A DNA stretch of 64,000 bases, from assembly GCA_027625915.1 (NCBI GenBank), contig JANTQA010000029.1:434001-498000 (forward strand), given 5' to 3'. Made by a program: the position numbers and the translations under genes. Below, piece by piece: positions 1 through 11,147 of this stretch (position 1 is its first letter; every line of letters begins with the position of its first letter). The stretch comes from Anaeramoeba flamelloides (taxonomy: Eukaryota; Metamonada; Anaeramoebidae). Under the pieces are notes generated by a model. The model saw only the letters and a list, made by a program, of their open reading frames with translations. It made no database searches and was not told the DNA's origin.

Positions 1-1088
1 AATAATCCAATACCACAATTATAAATTAAAATATCCAAAAATAGTTTCATATAAACTGTTAATTTTTATAACAAAGGGTAAAGTATTTGTTACATGATAA
101 TTTAAATTGTAAATTTCTCAATATAATTATTTGAAATATAAATTATGCAAAATTCCATCTCATTATCCTTTTTTTTTTTTTTTTTTTTTGATTCTGAAAT
201 GTTCTTTTCTTTTAAGGTTTTAATGTCCATCCTTTTTAAAATATGAAAAGGGATAAATAAATAAATTAATTTAAATCACAATTTATAAGATATTTCTTTA
301 AAAACTCTTTTTTTGAAAAAAAAAAAAATAAAAGAGGATAAAATTTTTTACCCATTAATTATCCAAAAGCATACCTTGCGGGTTTTAAAAAAAAGAGTAA
401 AAAATTATTTGATCTTTTTCATTGGTAAAGGAATTCTAAAAAAAAAATATCAACTTAATTTGGATCTTAAATTTTCAAAATTGCAAAAATCGAATCTTTA
501 AATATTTTCAATGAAATGATCAAAAAATAGTTTAACCTTGATGTGATTTCGGTGATTCAGTTTCTTATGATATTCAATTTTATGATTTATTTCTGAAATT
601 GTTTTTTTCTATCTAAAATGATGTAACCGAAATTGAAATTATGGCAATGATTAAATAGAAATTGGATTTTCGGATTCAAGAAACAAAATTAAATAAAATA
701 AAATTAATTTCGATCTATTGCCAATTTTAACGAAATAGTTGAAACAGTGTAAATATAAAATTTAAAAATATTTAAATATGCATCCATTAAAAAATTATTT
801 GTAATTTCATTAATACCCAAATTCGTTTATGTGTGTTAATTATTTACGCGTATTTAAAAAAAAAAAAAACTAAAAAAAAAAAAAACAGAATTTTTATTAT
901 TTAATAATATTTGATATAACCATTCCCCAAAAGCAAAGGCTAAAAGTTTTAAATTTCATTCATATCAAAGGATCTGCACAGCTTAAATTGAACAGTTTGG
1001 TCATGAGTTATTAAAACTTGAAGTTTTCACTTTAATGAAAATGACTTTAAATACAATCTAGGATAAAGTTTATTTCAACAAAAAACTA
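1..1088. other. AT-rich flank without a recognisable gene
   Basis: This is the 3' flank of the RCL1 gene. It holds poly-T and poly-A tracts (around 171-189 and 856-884) and no convincing reading frame. The lysine-rich open frame around 313-501 has no ATG that I can see and no family resemblance. I see no repeat shared with the rest of the window. Confidence 0.5.
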
Positions 1089-2446
1089 TTAATTAAATTT
1101 TCTCGAGATGTTTTTTAACCCAACACCTTTACAGGATAATAGTACAGTTTTTGTTTTTGAGTCTGGTTGTATTTGGAATGTTACCCCAAAAAAGGTTTTT
1201 AGGGCGCGTAGCCAACCGATGGTATATTTATTTAATTTCCCAATTCTAATTTTGGAAACATCCTCAGAGCAAATTACCATAAATAGGGCCATTATCCATT
1301 GGGAGGAAGAGTCCACAACGCCACCGATGGCGATTTCGTTTAGGATTCTTTTGCAGCACTCGGATGCGATATCTTCCGCGATTTGTCCCTTTTCCCCAAC
1401 ACAGTCCACGCCATAAAAGCAATTACGGGTAGTCTTTGCAACTAGGCTTATCCCAAATCCTGGTGATGTGTCTGATTGCTTTCCTGAGTAGTGGTCTGTG
1501 TAAATGTGGATGTCGTTTAAAAAATTGGTCATCACAGTTCTTGTTGTTTTCACCATTCGGTTACTAATTTGTGGCGATATTCGAGTAGTGAAGGCAATTC
1601 CTCTCATTTTGTTACACTTGCCTTCTTTAAGCAAAATTAAGGGATCTAATTTTTTCACAATTGGGCATGTAAAACGAATTTCTCCATTTCCTATTTATTT
1701 TCAAGAGGTACGAATGTGTATAATTTGGTGATCAAAAAATTACGTATTGGCGAAATAAAAAAAAAAAAAAAAAAAATAAAATTGGTTTGAGTTTTTTTTT
1801 CAGCATTCTCGAAGAGCCTGAATGAAAGTTCTTTAATTTATGAGTTAAAGCCAAATGAAATTCAAGATCGAAAAAGAAAAAGAAGAAGAAGATCGAAAAG
1901 GAAAGAAAGAAAGAGGAGAAATAGAAAAAGAAAGAAAGAAAGAAAAAGAAAGAAATTACCAAGTGGAGAAGTACCACGCCTCAGGATTTTTAAAGACATT
2001 GGCCTTCCAATAATATTATCCTCTGTTTCAAAACCAAATTTCTTGAGATTATTGATGATTACATTTTTGAAAAAATCAACAGAGATATCAGGTTTTCCAT
2101 TTGTGATTCCCTTTAGTCTGATTGATGTTTCGTTTTTTGCAAAAGGTGCAAGACAAACAATCATCTCAAGAAAATAGCCAATAGGCCGGCTGTTCCCGCA
2201 GTTATGAACTGACCTTCCACCTACAATGTGCCCTGGTCGAAAGACAACCTTAGTACCCGTTTCGTCAACAGTGATTTGGGTACCATTGGTAAATTTATCG
2301 ATTAACCTTAAAAAGGATGCTTCAAAATCACGTAATCCAGGCGATGTCGATTTTGATCGGATATCAGAGATCGTAATAGGCAAGCTTGTTAACAGAGACA
2401 GAACTATTCTTTGTCTAAAAAAGGAACTTCCACTAAAAAATTGCAT
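1089..2446 (-). CDS. RCL1: RNA 3'-terminal phosphate cyclase-like protein, U3 snoRNP-associated (Rcl1)
   Basis: Rcl1 is a nucleolar SSU-processome factor that works with the GTPase Bms1 in 18S rRNA maturation; it has the cyclase fold but is not a cyclase. There are two exons on the minus strand, 2446..1960 and 1690..1089, joined across a 269-bp GT-AG intron (GTAATTTC...AATAG). Splicing gives 362 aa, close to the family length of about 370. The start at 2446 yields MQFFSGSSFFRQR, matching the family N-terminus. Family blocks are seen in order: SPGLRDFEASFLRLIDKFTN (about 34-53), NSRPIGYFLE, LRRGTSPLGNGEIRFTCP across the splice, RGIAFTTRISPQ, IYTDHYSGKQSDTSPGFG, and GGVVDSSSQ near the end. The gene is divergent from RPS29, with about 0.9 kb between them. 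The match runs end to end, so the assignment is secure. Confidence 0.96.
1691..1959 (-). other. RCL1 intron
   Basis: A 269-bp phase-1 GT-AG intron. The splice joins ...SPLG to NGEIRFTCP, restoring a block conserved in Rcl1 proteins. The intron is low-complexity, with runs of (A/G)-rich sequence on the plus strand at about 1866-1955. Confidence 0.93.
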
Positions 2447-3326
2447 ATAATCCAGATTAATTGTACTAAAAAGTCTGTTTGATTCTAAAAATTAAATAAA
2501 AAAATAAATTTTATTGTAATTTTTTGAGATTTATTAAAATTGAAAAATTTTTTGCTATTTAACCCCATGTGCTCTGTTGCAATTCAAAGTAAAAACCAGA
2601 AGTAAAACCATCTTGTTAATTGAATTGAATTTTATTTCCAACCTATAATAAATTAAAACAGAATTTATCTCAACCACTCTGCTTTTTTATTAAAGTGAAA
2701 CACAGACACCTTAAACAGTGATACTTATACAACTTCAAATGCTAAACCTAACACTTTCGATTTGTTTTTTTAATAATAACTCAAACTTACTGATTTATTT
2801 CATTGACTTTTTTCAGAAGAATATTTTTGAGAGAAGAAAGAGGGTAGGATTTTAAAAAGACAACTGATTTAAAGAGAATTGAAATTTAATATAAAAAAGA
2901 GGTACAAGTCGAAAATAAGAATTTTTTTTCTTTTAAAATTGGAAGATTAAATCGAAGAAATTATACTTGAAATACTGTCAATATTTTTTATGTTTCCAAC
3001 ACTACAGTTAACTTTTAGACCATAAAAAAAATCCAATATTACCGGTCAAGTATTAGACACAGTTTCTTGGAATTATAATCAGCTAACTATAAATATATTA
3101 TTTTATGAAAAACTAGATCATTTTGAAAAGATAAAATTTTATTTCCCTTTCATCTCATATCCTAACAAACACCTTTTCAAATACTAACTTCTTTCTTTTT
3201 ACTTTTTAGATAAAATGTCTACCCATTAGAAAAGTTTTGAATATTTAATTCGCTTTTCCAAATTTTATGATGAAAAGTTTTATTTTTTTAACTTTATCTT
3301 TCTAATAAATTTACTTTACTAACAAA
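2447..3326. other. Divergent intergenic region between RCL1 and RPS29
   Basis: About 0.88 kb that must contain both promoters, because the two flanking genes are transcribed away from each other. I see no repeat, RNA gene or clear element in it. Both products serve the small ribosomal subunit, so shared control is possible, but that is inference from position only. Confidence 0.5.
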
Positions 3327-3597
3327 ATGGGAAAAACCTGGAGAAACAAATCAAAAAATTTCGGAAAAGGATCAAGAACTTGGTATTTTTATCTTTTCTT
3401 TTTTTTTTTTTTATTTGATCCTTCCCTGAAAAATTCAACAATTAAACGATCTTTGTTTTACTATTTTTTTTATTTAATTTTGTTTTGAATCTATTAGCCG
3501 TAGATGTGGTACACACCAAGGTTTAATCAGAAAATACGGGATGATGTTATGTAGAAGATGCTTCAGAGAAAAAGCAGAAATTATTGGTTTTTATAAA
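3327..3597 (+). CDS. RPS29: Ribosomal protein S29 (uS14), 3' end unresolved
   Basis: This is the small zinc-binding protein of the 40S head. Exon 1 is 3327..3382 ([18 protein letters not shown] plus two bases), the intron is 3383..3497 (GTATTTTT...TATTAG), and exon 2 is 3498..3597. Splicing creates the first zinc pair CRRC, followed by GLIRKYG and the second pair [15 protein letters not shown], which is the diagnostic uS14 layout. Fifty-two residues are accounted for; the family is usually about 56. The remaining 2-4 residues must lie in a third exon beyond the GTTTGTTTTT donor at 3598, or the protein ends just there. I could not choose the acceptor among several AGs between about 3665 and 3905. 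The frame also stays open into the intron, but it turns into poly-Phe and is not part of the protein. Confidence 0.93.
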
Positions 3598-3954
3598 GTT
3601 TGTTTTTATTTTTTTTTTTTTTTATTATACATTTTGCTTTTTTTCAAAAAACAAAAAACAAAAAACAATAAACAGAAAACAAAAAATAAAAAGTTGATCT
3701 TATTTTTTGTTCAGTACACTACGAGTGCGAAAACAAAATTGAATTCTTTCCTCAAACAATTTTTTTTTTTTCAAAAGAATTTTATGTTCGATAATGTTTT
3801 TGGTTCTAAATTTTCATAATTTTTTTTTTTATCAAAAATCTTCAGATCTTGACCCTTTTCAATTCTCTATTCTCAAGATCAACTTTAAGCAAAAGAGTGA
3901 ACCTTTTAAAAAATTTTTTTTTTTTTTTTTTTTTTTATTTTTTGTTTATAAAGC
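3598..3954. other. 3' part of RPS29 (intron and last exon or UTR)
   Basis: Poly-T and poly-A-rich sequence following the RPS29 donor. Candidate acceptors are CTTCAG at about 3845 and TTCAG at about 3715, but neither gives a short family-like C-terminus in the required phase. No other gene is visible. Confidence 0.4.
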
Positions 3955-4287
3955 TGTTTGGAAACAATGAAACAAAAAAACATTTAAAATTATTTATAAA
4001 ATAGCTCTTGAAGTTATCAACTTTTTTATTCTTACTTTTTGAAAACTTTTTTTAAAATGGCTTTTAATGTACTTTTAACCATTTTAATTTAGTAATTTTA
4101 AAAAAGTGACTAATAAAAGGTGTCAACCAAACTGTTTTACTCACACTTTGAAGTAGTTTGAGTAACATTTTATAAGGTTCTACGTTACCACTTTTTTGAA
4201 GTGACTTTAAAGAATGATTCAAATAGCTTGATAAACACTTTTCAAAACTTTTAAACATTACTTTTTTGAAAACAGCACTATCAAAAA
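3955..4287. mobile_element. Possible short inverted-repeat element (MITE-like)
   Basis: The two ends resemble each other in inverted orientation: AAGCTGTTTGGAAACAATG at the left, and TGCTGTTTTCAAAAAAGTAATG read inward from the right. The interior carries repeated AAAGTGACT-like words in both orientations. The ends mismatch in several places and no target duplication is clear, so this is a weak call. The reverse-strand open frame across it is not considered a gene. Confidence 0.3.
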
Positions 4288-4917
4288 CACACAATCAATT
4301 TTATTTCTGATTTGAAAACAATTAAAATACAAACAAAATTAAGATAGGTGCTTTACTTTTTTAAAAAAAGCATTTGGATCCGTTATCTTATTTTTATTAT
4401 TTCCCGAAAAATATATCTCAAAAATTAATCAAACGATTCAGTTAAATCAAAATAACCAAGGTTAACAAACATTTGTCTCTGGATAGCCCCCCACAAAAAA
4501 AAAAAAAAAAAGAAATAAACTAGCAATTAATTGAAAATTTCTTTTTTATTATTAAAAATATTGCACGAACCAAAAAAACCATTATAATTAACAGATTTTG
4601 AAACAGGGTGATTATATATCTATACCCGAATTCATATTCTTTCTTTAGAGAAATTTGAAAAAGATAAATAATGATGAATTTTTTTATTATTTAATCAACC
4701 TTATTTAAATAAAACTTTTTTGTATTCCATTAACAGGAATTTATAAAAACAGAAGGAATCAATTCAGTCTACAGTTTGAAAAAGCAAAATATAAAATAAA
4801 TATTATCAAAATTGAGAAAATTATTAAATAATTTTAAAATAAAATTCGTTTATTAAATCCTTTTTAGATTCTTAATCAAAACATATTTATCCAAACATTT
4901 AAATTTTTTTCACTCAC

Positions 4918-4950
4918 TTTTCCCTTTTCCCTTTTCCCTTTTCCCTTTTC
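4918..4950. repeat. (CCCTTTT)n microsatellite
   Basis: About four to five tandem copies of the 7-mer CCCTTTT, grading into a poly-T stretch. It resembles a telomere-type unit but is very short and internal, so it is best read as a simple repeat. Confidence 0.75.
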
Positions 4951-5639
4951 TTTTTTTCTTTTTAAATTTCTTCTTTCTAAATAAAAATAGTTCCATTAAA
5001 TGGCTTTAAATATATGATTCAACCCCAAAAAATTTTCACTTTAGATTCAATTTAACGATAATAAGATGAAATAAAAATAAACAACACATTCTCTATAAAT
5101 ACAATATAAAACCTAAAATCAAATTGAATTATTTGATAGAAATAAATTAATTATTTTTTTCTTTTTATTTTATTTTCTTTTTATTGATTTATTTTTTTTT
5201 ATAGCTTTTTATTTTCAGATATGTTATTTCAATAATTATATATCTTCAGATGTTTAATATTTTCTATCCTTTAAGAATTTAACTTAAAAAACAACCTTTT
5301 TTTTTCAACCGAAACCGATATTAATTAATAGAAAAAAAGTATACAAAAATCTTTTCCAAAATTAACCTCACATCCAAAATTTCATTATGAATTTTTTTTT
5401 TTGCCTTGTAAAAATAAATCTTTAATTTTATTCTTTTTATCAACTTTTGAACTCTTCTTGGTGAGGAATAATTGAATTTACTTTGATATTTTTTTTTTAA
5501 AAATAAAAAAAAAAATAACTTGTGTGTCAGTGGCAAGAAGGTTGTGTAGTCTATGGATCTGTGGATCTGGGGGTTGGAAGGTTTACACTCAATGAATTAT
5601 AATTAAAATAAGATAATTATTTTAATTAATTAATAACAG
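4951..5639. other. Intergenic, no feature recognised
   Basis: AT-rich sequence with homopolymers. There is a slightly more G-rich patch (TCTATGGATCTGTGGATCTGGGG) around 5550-5572 that does not fold into a tRNA I can recognise. Confidence 0.4.
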
Positions 5640-5740
5640 TTAAATCTATGATTTTAAGCTTAAATTCCTGATAGGAAATTTAAGTAAAAGAGCAATTAAA
5701 ATGAAATTTATCTTCTTCATTAATTGTAATAAAAATGAAT
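5640..5740 (+). mobile_element. Degraded LINE 3'-end remnant
   Basis: This aligns by eye to the last 90-100 bp of the LINE at 62.2-63.6 kb: ATCTATGATTTTA..GCTTAAATT, then GGAAATTTAAGTAAAAG-GCAA, then the CTTCTTC-AATAA-type tail. It is diverged and has no open frame left, which indicates an old 5'-truncated insertion. Confidence 0.6.
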
Positions 5741-6117
5741 TTTTTATGTGGTATTAAACAGCTATTCTAAAAAAAAAGGAATTTCTTGATTCAAGATTTG
5801 AGTAAGAATTCATTACTGAGAGGAACAGAGATAAAATTCCAAGAATAATTCAAAAGGTGTTTTAAATAATAATTACGTGATGTAAAACCACAAATATATG
5901 TTTATTATTATTAACTAGGGAATTCTATTAAACTTTTGATTAAAAAACCCACCAGTTAATTATTTCCTTTTGAGAGGGTGGGATTCTCTTAAAAAACAAT
6001 ATTGAAACAGGAACTAAGTTGATATTTAACCGGAACAAAAAAAGAATTAAACCCCATTTCAAAAATTTTGATTTAACAGAAATAATAAATTGATCTATAG
6101 ATATATATATATATATA

Positions 6118-7610
6118 CCCCTTAGCACCCCGGATTTGCCTAAATTTCATCAAGTTTTTTAAATTAAATTTAAAATGATATTGATCTACTAATATATTAA
6201 TTTTCTTATTTGTCTTTAATCCAGATTTGAATTATAATAAAAAGTCAAAATAGTTCAAAGATAAAGTAGTTAAGTTATTGATTTTTTTTTTGAAATTGAA
6301 AAAAAAAATAATAATTATTCATTTTTACATTTTTTTTAAAGATTTTTATTTTTATTTTATTTTTTTAAATCAAAAATTTTATTACATTAATAGTAATTCA
6401 AAACTCAACACATTAATTTATTAATAATAACCACCAAAAAATTATGCTAATTTTATGATAAAAAAAAATAAATAAAAAATAAATTACTTTGAAATTTAAT
6501 TTTTTTTTTTAGATAAAATTTCAATAAATATCCAATTAAGAGAAAAATGAAATTTATTTCTTTAGGCCAAAATTAAATTTTTAATATGATTAATTTTCTA
6601 AAACTTTTATTAAAGCAATAGATAATAATTGAAAATCAAAAAAAAAAAAAAATAATTGTAAAATAATTTCAATTTATTAAATTGGAATAAAACAAATATA
6701 AATTACTTTTTAATCCATAAAATATTTATACCTAAATTTAAAATAAAATAAAAAATAACTCTTAAATATTATTCCAATATAATAAAATAATCTCGGAAAC
6801 CAAATTTTTTTTATTGCATTTTGTTATTGGTAAAAATTTGAATAATAAATTTGCGCTATTTGGATTTTTCCTTAATAAATTAATACAGATCTTGTTAAAT
6901 AAGTTCTGATATATGGTCTCTAATTCAACAATATTGTTTATTTTATGTCTAGATTTTAATAAGTCAAAAATTAAAAAATTGTAAAAATTAAAAAAAAAAT
7001 CAATTATTAATCTGACTCGAACTTTTGGCCAAATCATTTAAAATTGAAAAAAAATCTTGTTGAAAAAAATTACAAATTTTACAATGAAAAAAAATTTGAT
7101 TTTTTTTTCTAATTTAATTTATATTTTTTTTTATTTTTAAATTATTTAGAATCTAATATAGATATTGATATTGAATAGTAATCAGTTATAAAACAAAGTT
7201 TCTATGTGATGTTATAATAACTTTTATAATGGATAAATTATTTAATCAAGCATTTTAGGCAATTTTGAGGTGCAAAGGACCCCAAAAAAATTTCCAGTAA
7301 AGTATGATGTGTTTTAAAAGTTAAAACTAAGAGGTTTTTGATGTCTAGACAAACTTTTCAAAAAAAAAAAAAAAAATTATTTTGACAAAATTTGGAAAAA
7401 TAATAAAATCACAATAACCAAAAAAAAATTCCCAATGTTGAAAAATTTTTTTCAAGTTATTTTTTTATTTTAAGTAACTATACAATTTTTAATTATAAAA
7501 TTTTATTTCTAAGATAATTGTTTATTAATTCTATACCTTATTATCCTTTGATAACATTTCAAATTAAAAATTTTGTTTGAATTTTTTTAGGTTATTTGGG
7601 GTGCTAAGGG
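6118..7610. mobile_element. TIR element, CCCTTAGCACCCC family, copy 1
   Basis: A 1.49-kb segment bounded by perfect inverted CCCTTAGCACCCC (13 bp) with TA-dinucleotide tracts immediately outside both ends, suggesting insertion into a (TA)n target. The interior is AT-rich. The longest reverse-strand frame (6762-7037) has no family resemblance and its counterpart in copy 2 is full of stops, so the element looks non-autonomous. Its superfamily cannot be assigned from this sequence. Copy 2 follows directly at 7626 in the same orientation. Confidence 0.75.
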
Positions 7611-8235
7611 ATATATATATATATACCTTGGCACCCCAGATTTGCATAAATTTAATTAACTACAAAAGAAAAGATTTAAAAGGATATTGATGCACTGGAT
7701 ATATTTATTTATCTCATTTCTATTTAACCCAGATTTGAATTATAATAACAACTTAAAATAGTTCAAAGATAAAGTAGTTATGTTATGTATTTTTTTTTTG
7801 CGTTTATGAAAAAAAATAATTATTATTCATTTTTACCTTTTCTTTAAACATTTTTATTGTTTTTTTAATTTTTTAAAGAAGGAAATTTATAACAAGAATA
7901 GTAATTAAAACTCAATATATCGAATTACTAATAATAACCATCAAATAATCTTTTACTTTAATGATAAAATAAATAAATAAAAAAATATATTACTGAGAAA
8001 TTGTAATTTTTTTGAAGATAAATTTTTGATAAATATTGCATCAAGAGAAAAATGAAATTCTTTTCTTTAGGACAAAATTAAAATTTTAATATGAATAATA
8101 TTCTAAAACGTTTATTTAAGCAATATATAATACTTGAACAAACAAACAAACAAAAAAAAATAAATTGTATAATAATTTCATTTCTTACATTGTAATTAAA
8201 CAAATAAAAACTATTTTAATAGATAAAACCAATCA

Positions 8236-8357
8236 ACCCCAAAATTTAAAAATATATAAATTTAAAACTTTTAAATATTATTCAAAGATAATAAAATAAT
8301 CTTCAAAACCAACAAAAAAAATTTTTGAATTCTGTTATGAGTAAAAATTTGAATAAT
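8236..8357 (+). repeat. Duplicated segment, left copy
   Basis: About 120 bp (CTTTTAAATATTATTCAAAG ... GTAAAAATTTGAATAATA) that recurs nearly unchanged at about 10029-10150, on the other side of the inserted element. The sequence just right of the insertion (about 9996-10025) continues the host element before the second copy begins, so a tandem duplication, one copy of which received the insertion, fits better than a long target duplication. Confidence 0.65.
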
Positions 8358-8358
8358 A

Positions 8359-9995
8359 GAGGTTTTGATGATAACATATATTATCATGATATTAACAATA
8401 AAATCGCGATAATATTAAAAAATAGTGATTAATCCAACTTTATCACTATATTCAACATTATCGCGATATTCACATTATCGCGAAAAAATGAAAAATTATA
8501 TTTTTTGAGATTACCTTAAAAAACTCTCTTGACTTTTACAACACTTTCCCCTTTCATAAATGACAGAAAGTGTTTGTAAGGGTTGTGTACTGTCTTCAAG
8601 TGTTTGAAAGTTTTGAAAGACAGAAAACTTTTATAAAGGGAATGAATTTTGTTTGTAGTGGAAACACACGACAAGAATAGCACAATCCATACAAATACTT
8701 TCAAGACTTTTTCGAACTTTCAGACTGACAGTCTTCAAGATTTCAGTCTCTGATATTCTTTCATTTTTTTTCAATTTTCAAATACTTGATACAAACTTTT
8801 GTAAGCCGAAAAAAGGGTTAGAAATAATAATTAACAAAAGATAACATTATGAATTTAATTGAAATTTTTGAAAGTTATCTCAAAGAAAAATATTTGTTAG
8901 GTTTCAATAACCTGAAACTCTTTTTATGAAAACCAAAAATTGGAAAGTTGTTTAAATTACATGTTTTTAAAAGTTTAACTTGTAAAAACTTTTAAATTGA
9001 AAGTTGTTGCATTGTGATCTTGTGATTACCTTCAAAATTTGGAACAATTTTAAAAAAACAAAGTGTTGCTAAGGAAAAAAAGTGACTACAATTTTTGTGC
9101 TATTCTTGTCGTGCACAAATTGTTTTCTTTCCATTTTTTTTTAACAAAATATCAAATCTCAAACAAATTTTATGATCAAACTAATAATAACCCATTTCAA
9201 CAATACATTTGAATATAAAATAGATGTGATTTCTAACAATGGTGTTGTTACATATACAATTTTAAATAGCCCAAAAGAATATAGAATAATTTACCTGCTT
9301 ATTGGTGATAGATTCAACAAAAACCTCTAAGCTCTAATTGTGTTTTCTGCCCAATACAAAGACACTCAAAGAAGAAAAAGAAGAAGAAGACAAATCTGTA
9401 AAAAATCTTAATAATTGATGATCATCTGACAAGGATGTTGTGAAAGCTTTTGAAAAGTTTACCGACCCCTTTTAGCTTTTTGAGAATATTGAAAATGTTA
9501 TAACCCAAGAACACATTCTTTAAAGAACAGATAAAGTGTTGGTTGTTTTAGAAGATCTTTTATTCAACTCAATTTACAACACCATAATTAACTGAAAAAA
9601 TATTTATTTCTCTTTAGTTCTTATTGTTGTTGATCTTAAAGGATCGATAGGTTTGTCAACCAAATAAAATGAAAACACAATAAAACTCTTTGATCTGATC
9701 CTTGATTGGATCAAGTATCTTTTTTGTTGTTTTTTCAAAGAATGACTTTTTGTCACCTAAGCTATTTTTTGATCAAAAAAAATTTTTTTGTTTAAATATT
9801 TCTCAATTAGACCAAAAACCCATCAACTATTTTATTGCGATTAAAAAGTAATCGCGATATTTTGGCATTTATCGTAATTTTATAGAATATCGCGATTTGT
9901 TATATCATCGCGATAATATTGAATATCGCGGTTTTCTGATATATCACGATTTTTGTAACTTTATTGTGAATTAAGCATGTTATCATCAAAACCTC
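8359..9995. mobile_element. TA-flanked non-autonomous DNA transposon with subterminal TCGCGA palindromes
   Basis: This element has perfect 19-bp terminal inverted repeats GAGGTTTTGATGATAACAT and a TA on each side, as expected for a Tc1/mariner-like target duplication. Both subterminal regions (8403-8483 and 9850-9930) carry seven copies of the core TCGCG, mostly as TATCGCGATA. These stand out strongly in sequence this AT-rich and are plausible transposase-binding sites. No transposase frame is visible in 1.64 kb. A separate TIR element is nested at 8668-9112. Diverged end fragments of the same family occur at about 17310-17603 (inverted) and 25640-26000. Confidence 0.8.
8668..9112. mobile_element. 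Nested MITE with ACGACAAGAATAGCACAA ends
   Basis: A 445-bp segment with perfect 18-bp terminal inverted repeats ACGACAAGAATAGCACAA, lying wholly inside the larger element at 8359-9995. No coding capacity is seen. A related single end (ACAACAAGAATAACACAA) occurs at about 29124. The target duplication is not clear. Confidence 0.65.
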
Positions 9996-10028
9996 TAATA
10001 TATTGTGTAGATGATTTTACTTCCCCCC

Positions 10029-10150
10029 CAATTTTAAAAAAATATAAATTAAAAACTTTTAAATATTATTCAAAGATAATAAAATAATCTTCAAAACCAA
10101 AAAAAAAAAAATTTGAATTCTGTTATGAGTAAAAATTTGAATAATATATT
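10029..10150 (+). repeat. Duplicated segment, right copy
   Basis: This is the second copy of the 120-bp segment at 8236-8357. It rejoins the co-linear body of the CCCTTAGCACCCC-family copy 2. A run of Cs (10024-10030) lies at the junction. Confidence 0.6.
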
Positions 10151-10381
10151 TGCGATATTTGATTTTTTCAATCTAAATTAACCCGATCTTGGAAAATAAT
10201 TTTAGATGGTCTCTTATCAAATAATATTATTTATTTTATGTCTAGATTTTAAAAAGTTAAAAAATTAAAAAATTAGTAAAAAATAAAAAAAAAAAATCAA
10301 TTATTAATCTGAATCATACTATTGACCAAATCATTTAAAATTTAAAAAAATTCTTGTTGAAAAAATTTCAGAAATTTTACT

Positions 10382-10618
10382 ACTGATAAATTCTAATAAA
10401 TTTCAAAAAATTTTTAGTTCAATATCCATTTTGATAAATCTCTGAGATGTTTCATATCCAACAGTACAGGACAAAGAAAATTTTGAAGAACAACTGATTT
10501 TACAGAGTTTCTTAGCAATTGACAACATAAAATGCTTTATTCAAAGCTTGATAAGAATAATTTCAAAAATGGAAAAATAAGTAAAAATTTCCAAACATAA
10601 ATTGCAATTTATCAGTTT
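10382..10618. mobile_element. Small insertion with ACTGATAAATT ends
   Basis: About 235 bp present in copy 2 of the CCCTTAGCACCCC family but absent at the matching point of copy 1 (about 7075). It starts ACTGATAAATT and ends AATTTATCAGT, an 11-bp inverted repeat. It is probably a short MITE; no coding frame is seen. Confidence 0.45.
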
Positions 10619-11147
10619 TAAAAAATAAAATATTATTTTTTTTTAAATTTTAATTTATATTTTTTTTTATTTTTAAATTATTTAGAAACAAATATAGATA
10701 TTGACTATTGGATATTAATCAATATATGAAACAAATTTTCTCAGTGATCTTTAAATATCTTTTGCAATGAATAAATTATTTAATAAAGTATTTTAAGCAA
10801 TATTGGGGCTCAAATGGTACCAAAAAAATTTCCAGTAAAGTATAATGTGATTTAATCATTAAAACTATGAATTTTTTGATGTCTAGACAAACTTTTCAAA
10901 AAAAAAAATTTTTTTGACAAAATTTCTATGGAAAAATAATAAAATCAAAAGAATAAAGTAAAATTTTTTTTAATGTTCAAAATTTTTTAAATATATTTAT
11001 TCCTGTATGTAACCAACCAATTTTTAATATAAAATTTTTCTTTCTAATATAATTGATTATAAATTCTATATCTTAGAATCCTTTGATAACAAGTCAAATT
11101 AAAAATTTTGTTTCGAAGGCAATTAGTTCATTTGGGCTGCTAAGGGA

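Larger units (their letters stand above)
7626..11146. mobile_element. TIR element, CCCTTAGCACCCC family, copy 2, with insertions
   Basis: Head-to-tail with copy 1 and co-linear with it over most of its length: GAATTATAATAA..AGTTCAAAGATAAAGTAGTTA just inside the left end, GATAACA..CAAATTAAAAATTTTGTTT near the right end. Its terminal repeats have decayed (CCTTGGCACCCC left, GGGCTGCTAAGGG right), so it is likely older. It is longer because it carries the TA-flanked element at 8359-9995, a local duplication of about 120 bp, and a small insert near 10.4-10.6 kb. Confidence 0.7.

Noticed and set aside
313-501. Lys-rich 62-codon open frame as a gene
   Set aside because: There is no ATG start that I can see and no family resemblance, and the composition is as expected for AT-rich noncoding DNA.
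4064-4294. Reverse-strand 76-codon frame as a gene
   Set aside because: It lies within a weak inverted-repeat segment of repeated AAAGTGACT-like words and has no recognisable domain.
4918-4950. Telomere repeat (CCCTTTT)n
   Set aside because: It is only about 30 bp long, internal and followed by ordinary intergenic sequence; a simple repeat is sufficient explanation.
5535-5600. G-rich patch as a tRNA or small RNA
   Set aside because: No cloverleaf or box elements could be drawn, and the patch is isolated.
6762-7037. Reverse-strand 91-codon frame as a transposase remnant
   Set aside because: The matching part of copy 2 has many stops and no transposase motif is visible. Coding origin cannot be excluded but is unsupported.
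8236-10150. The 120-bp flanking repeats as a target-site duplication
   Set aside because: They are far longer than any known target duplication. TA lies directly at the element ends, and the host sequence continues before the second copy starts.
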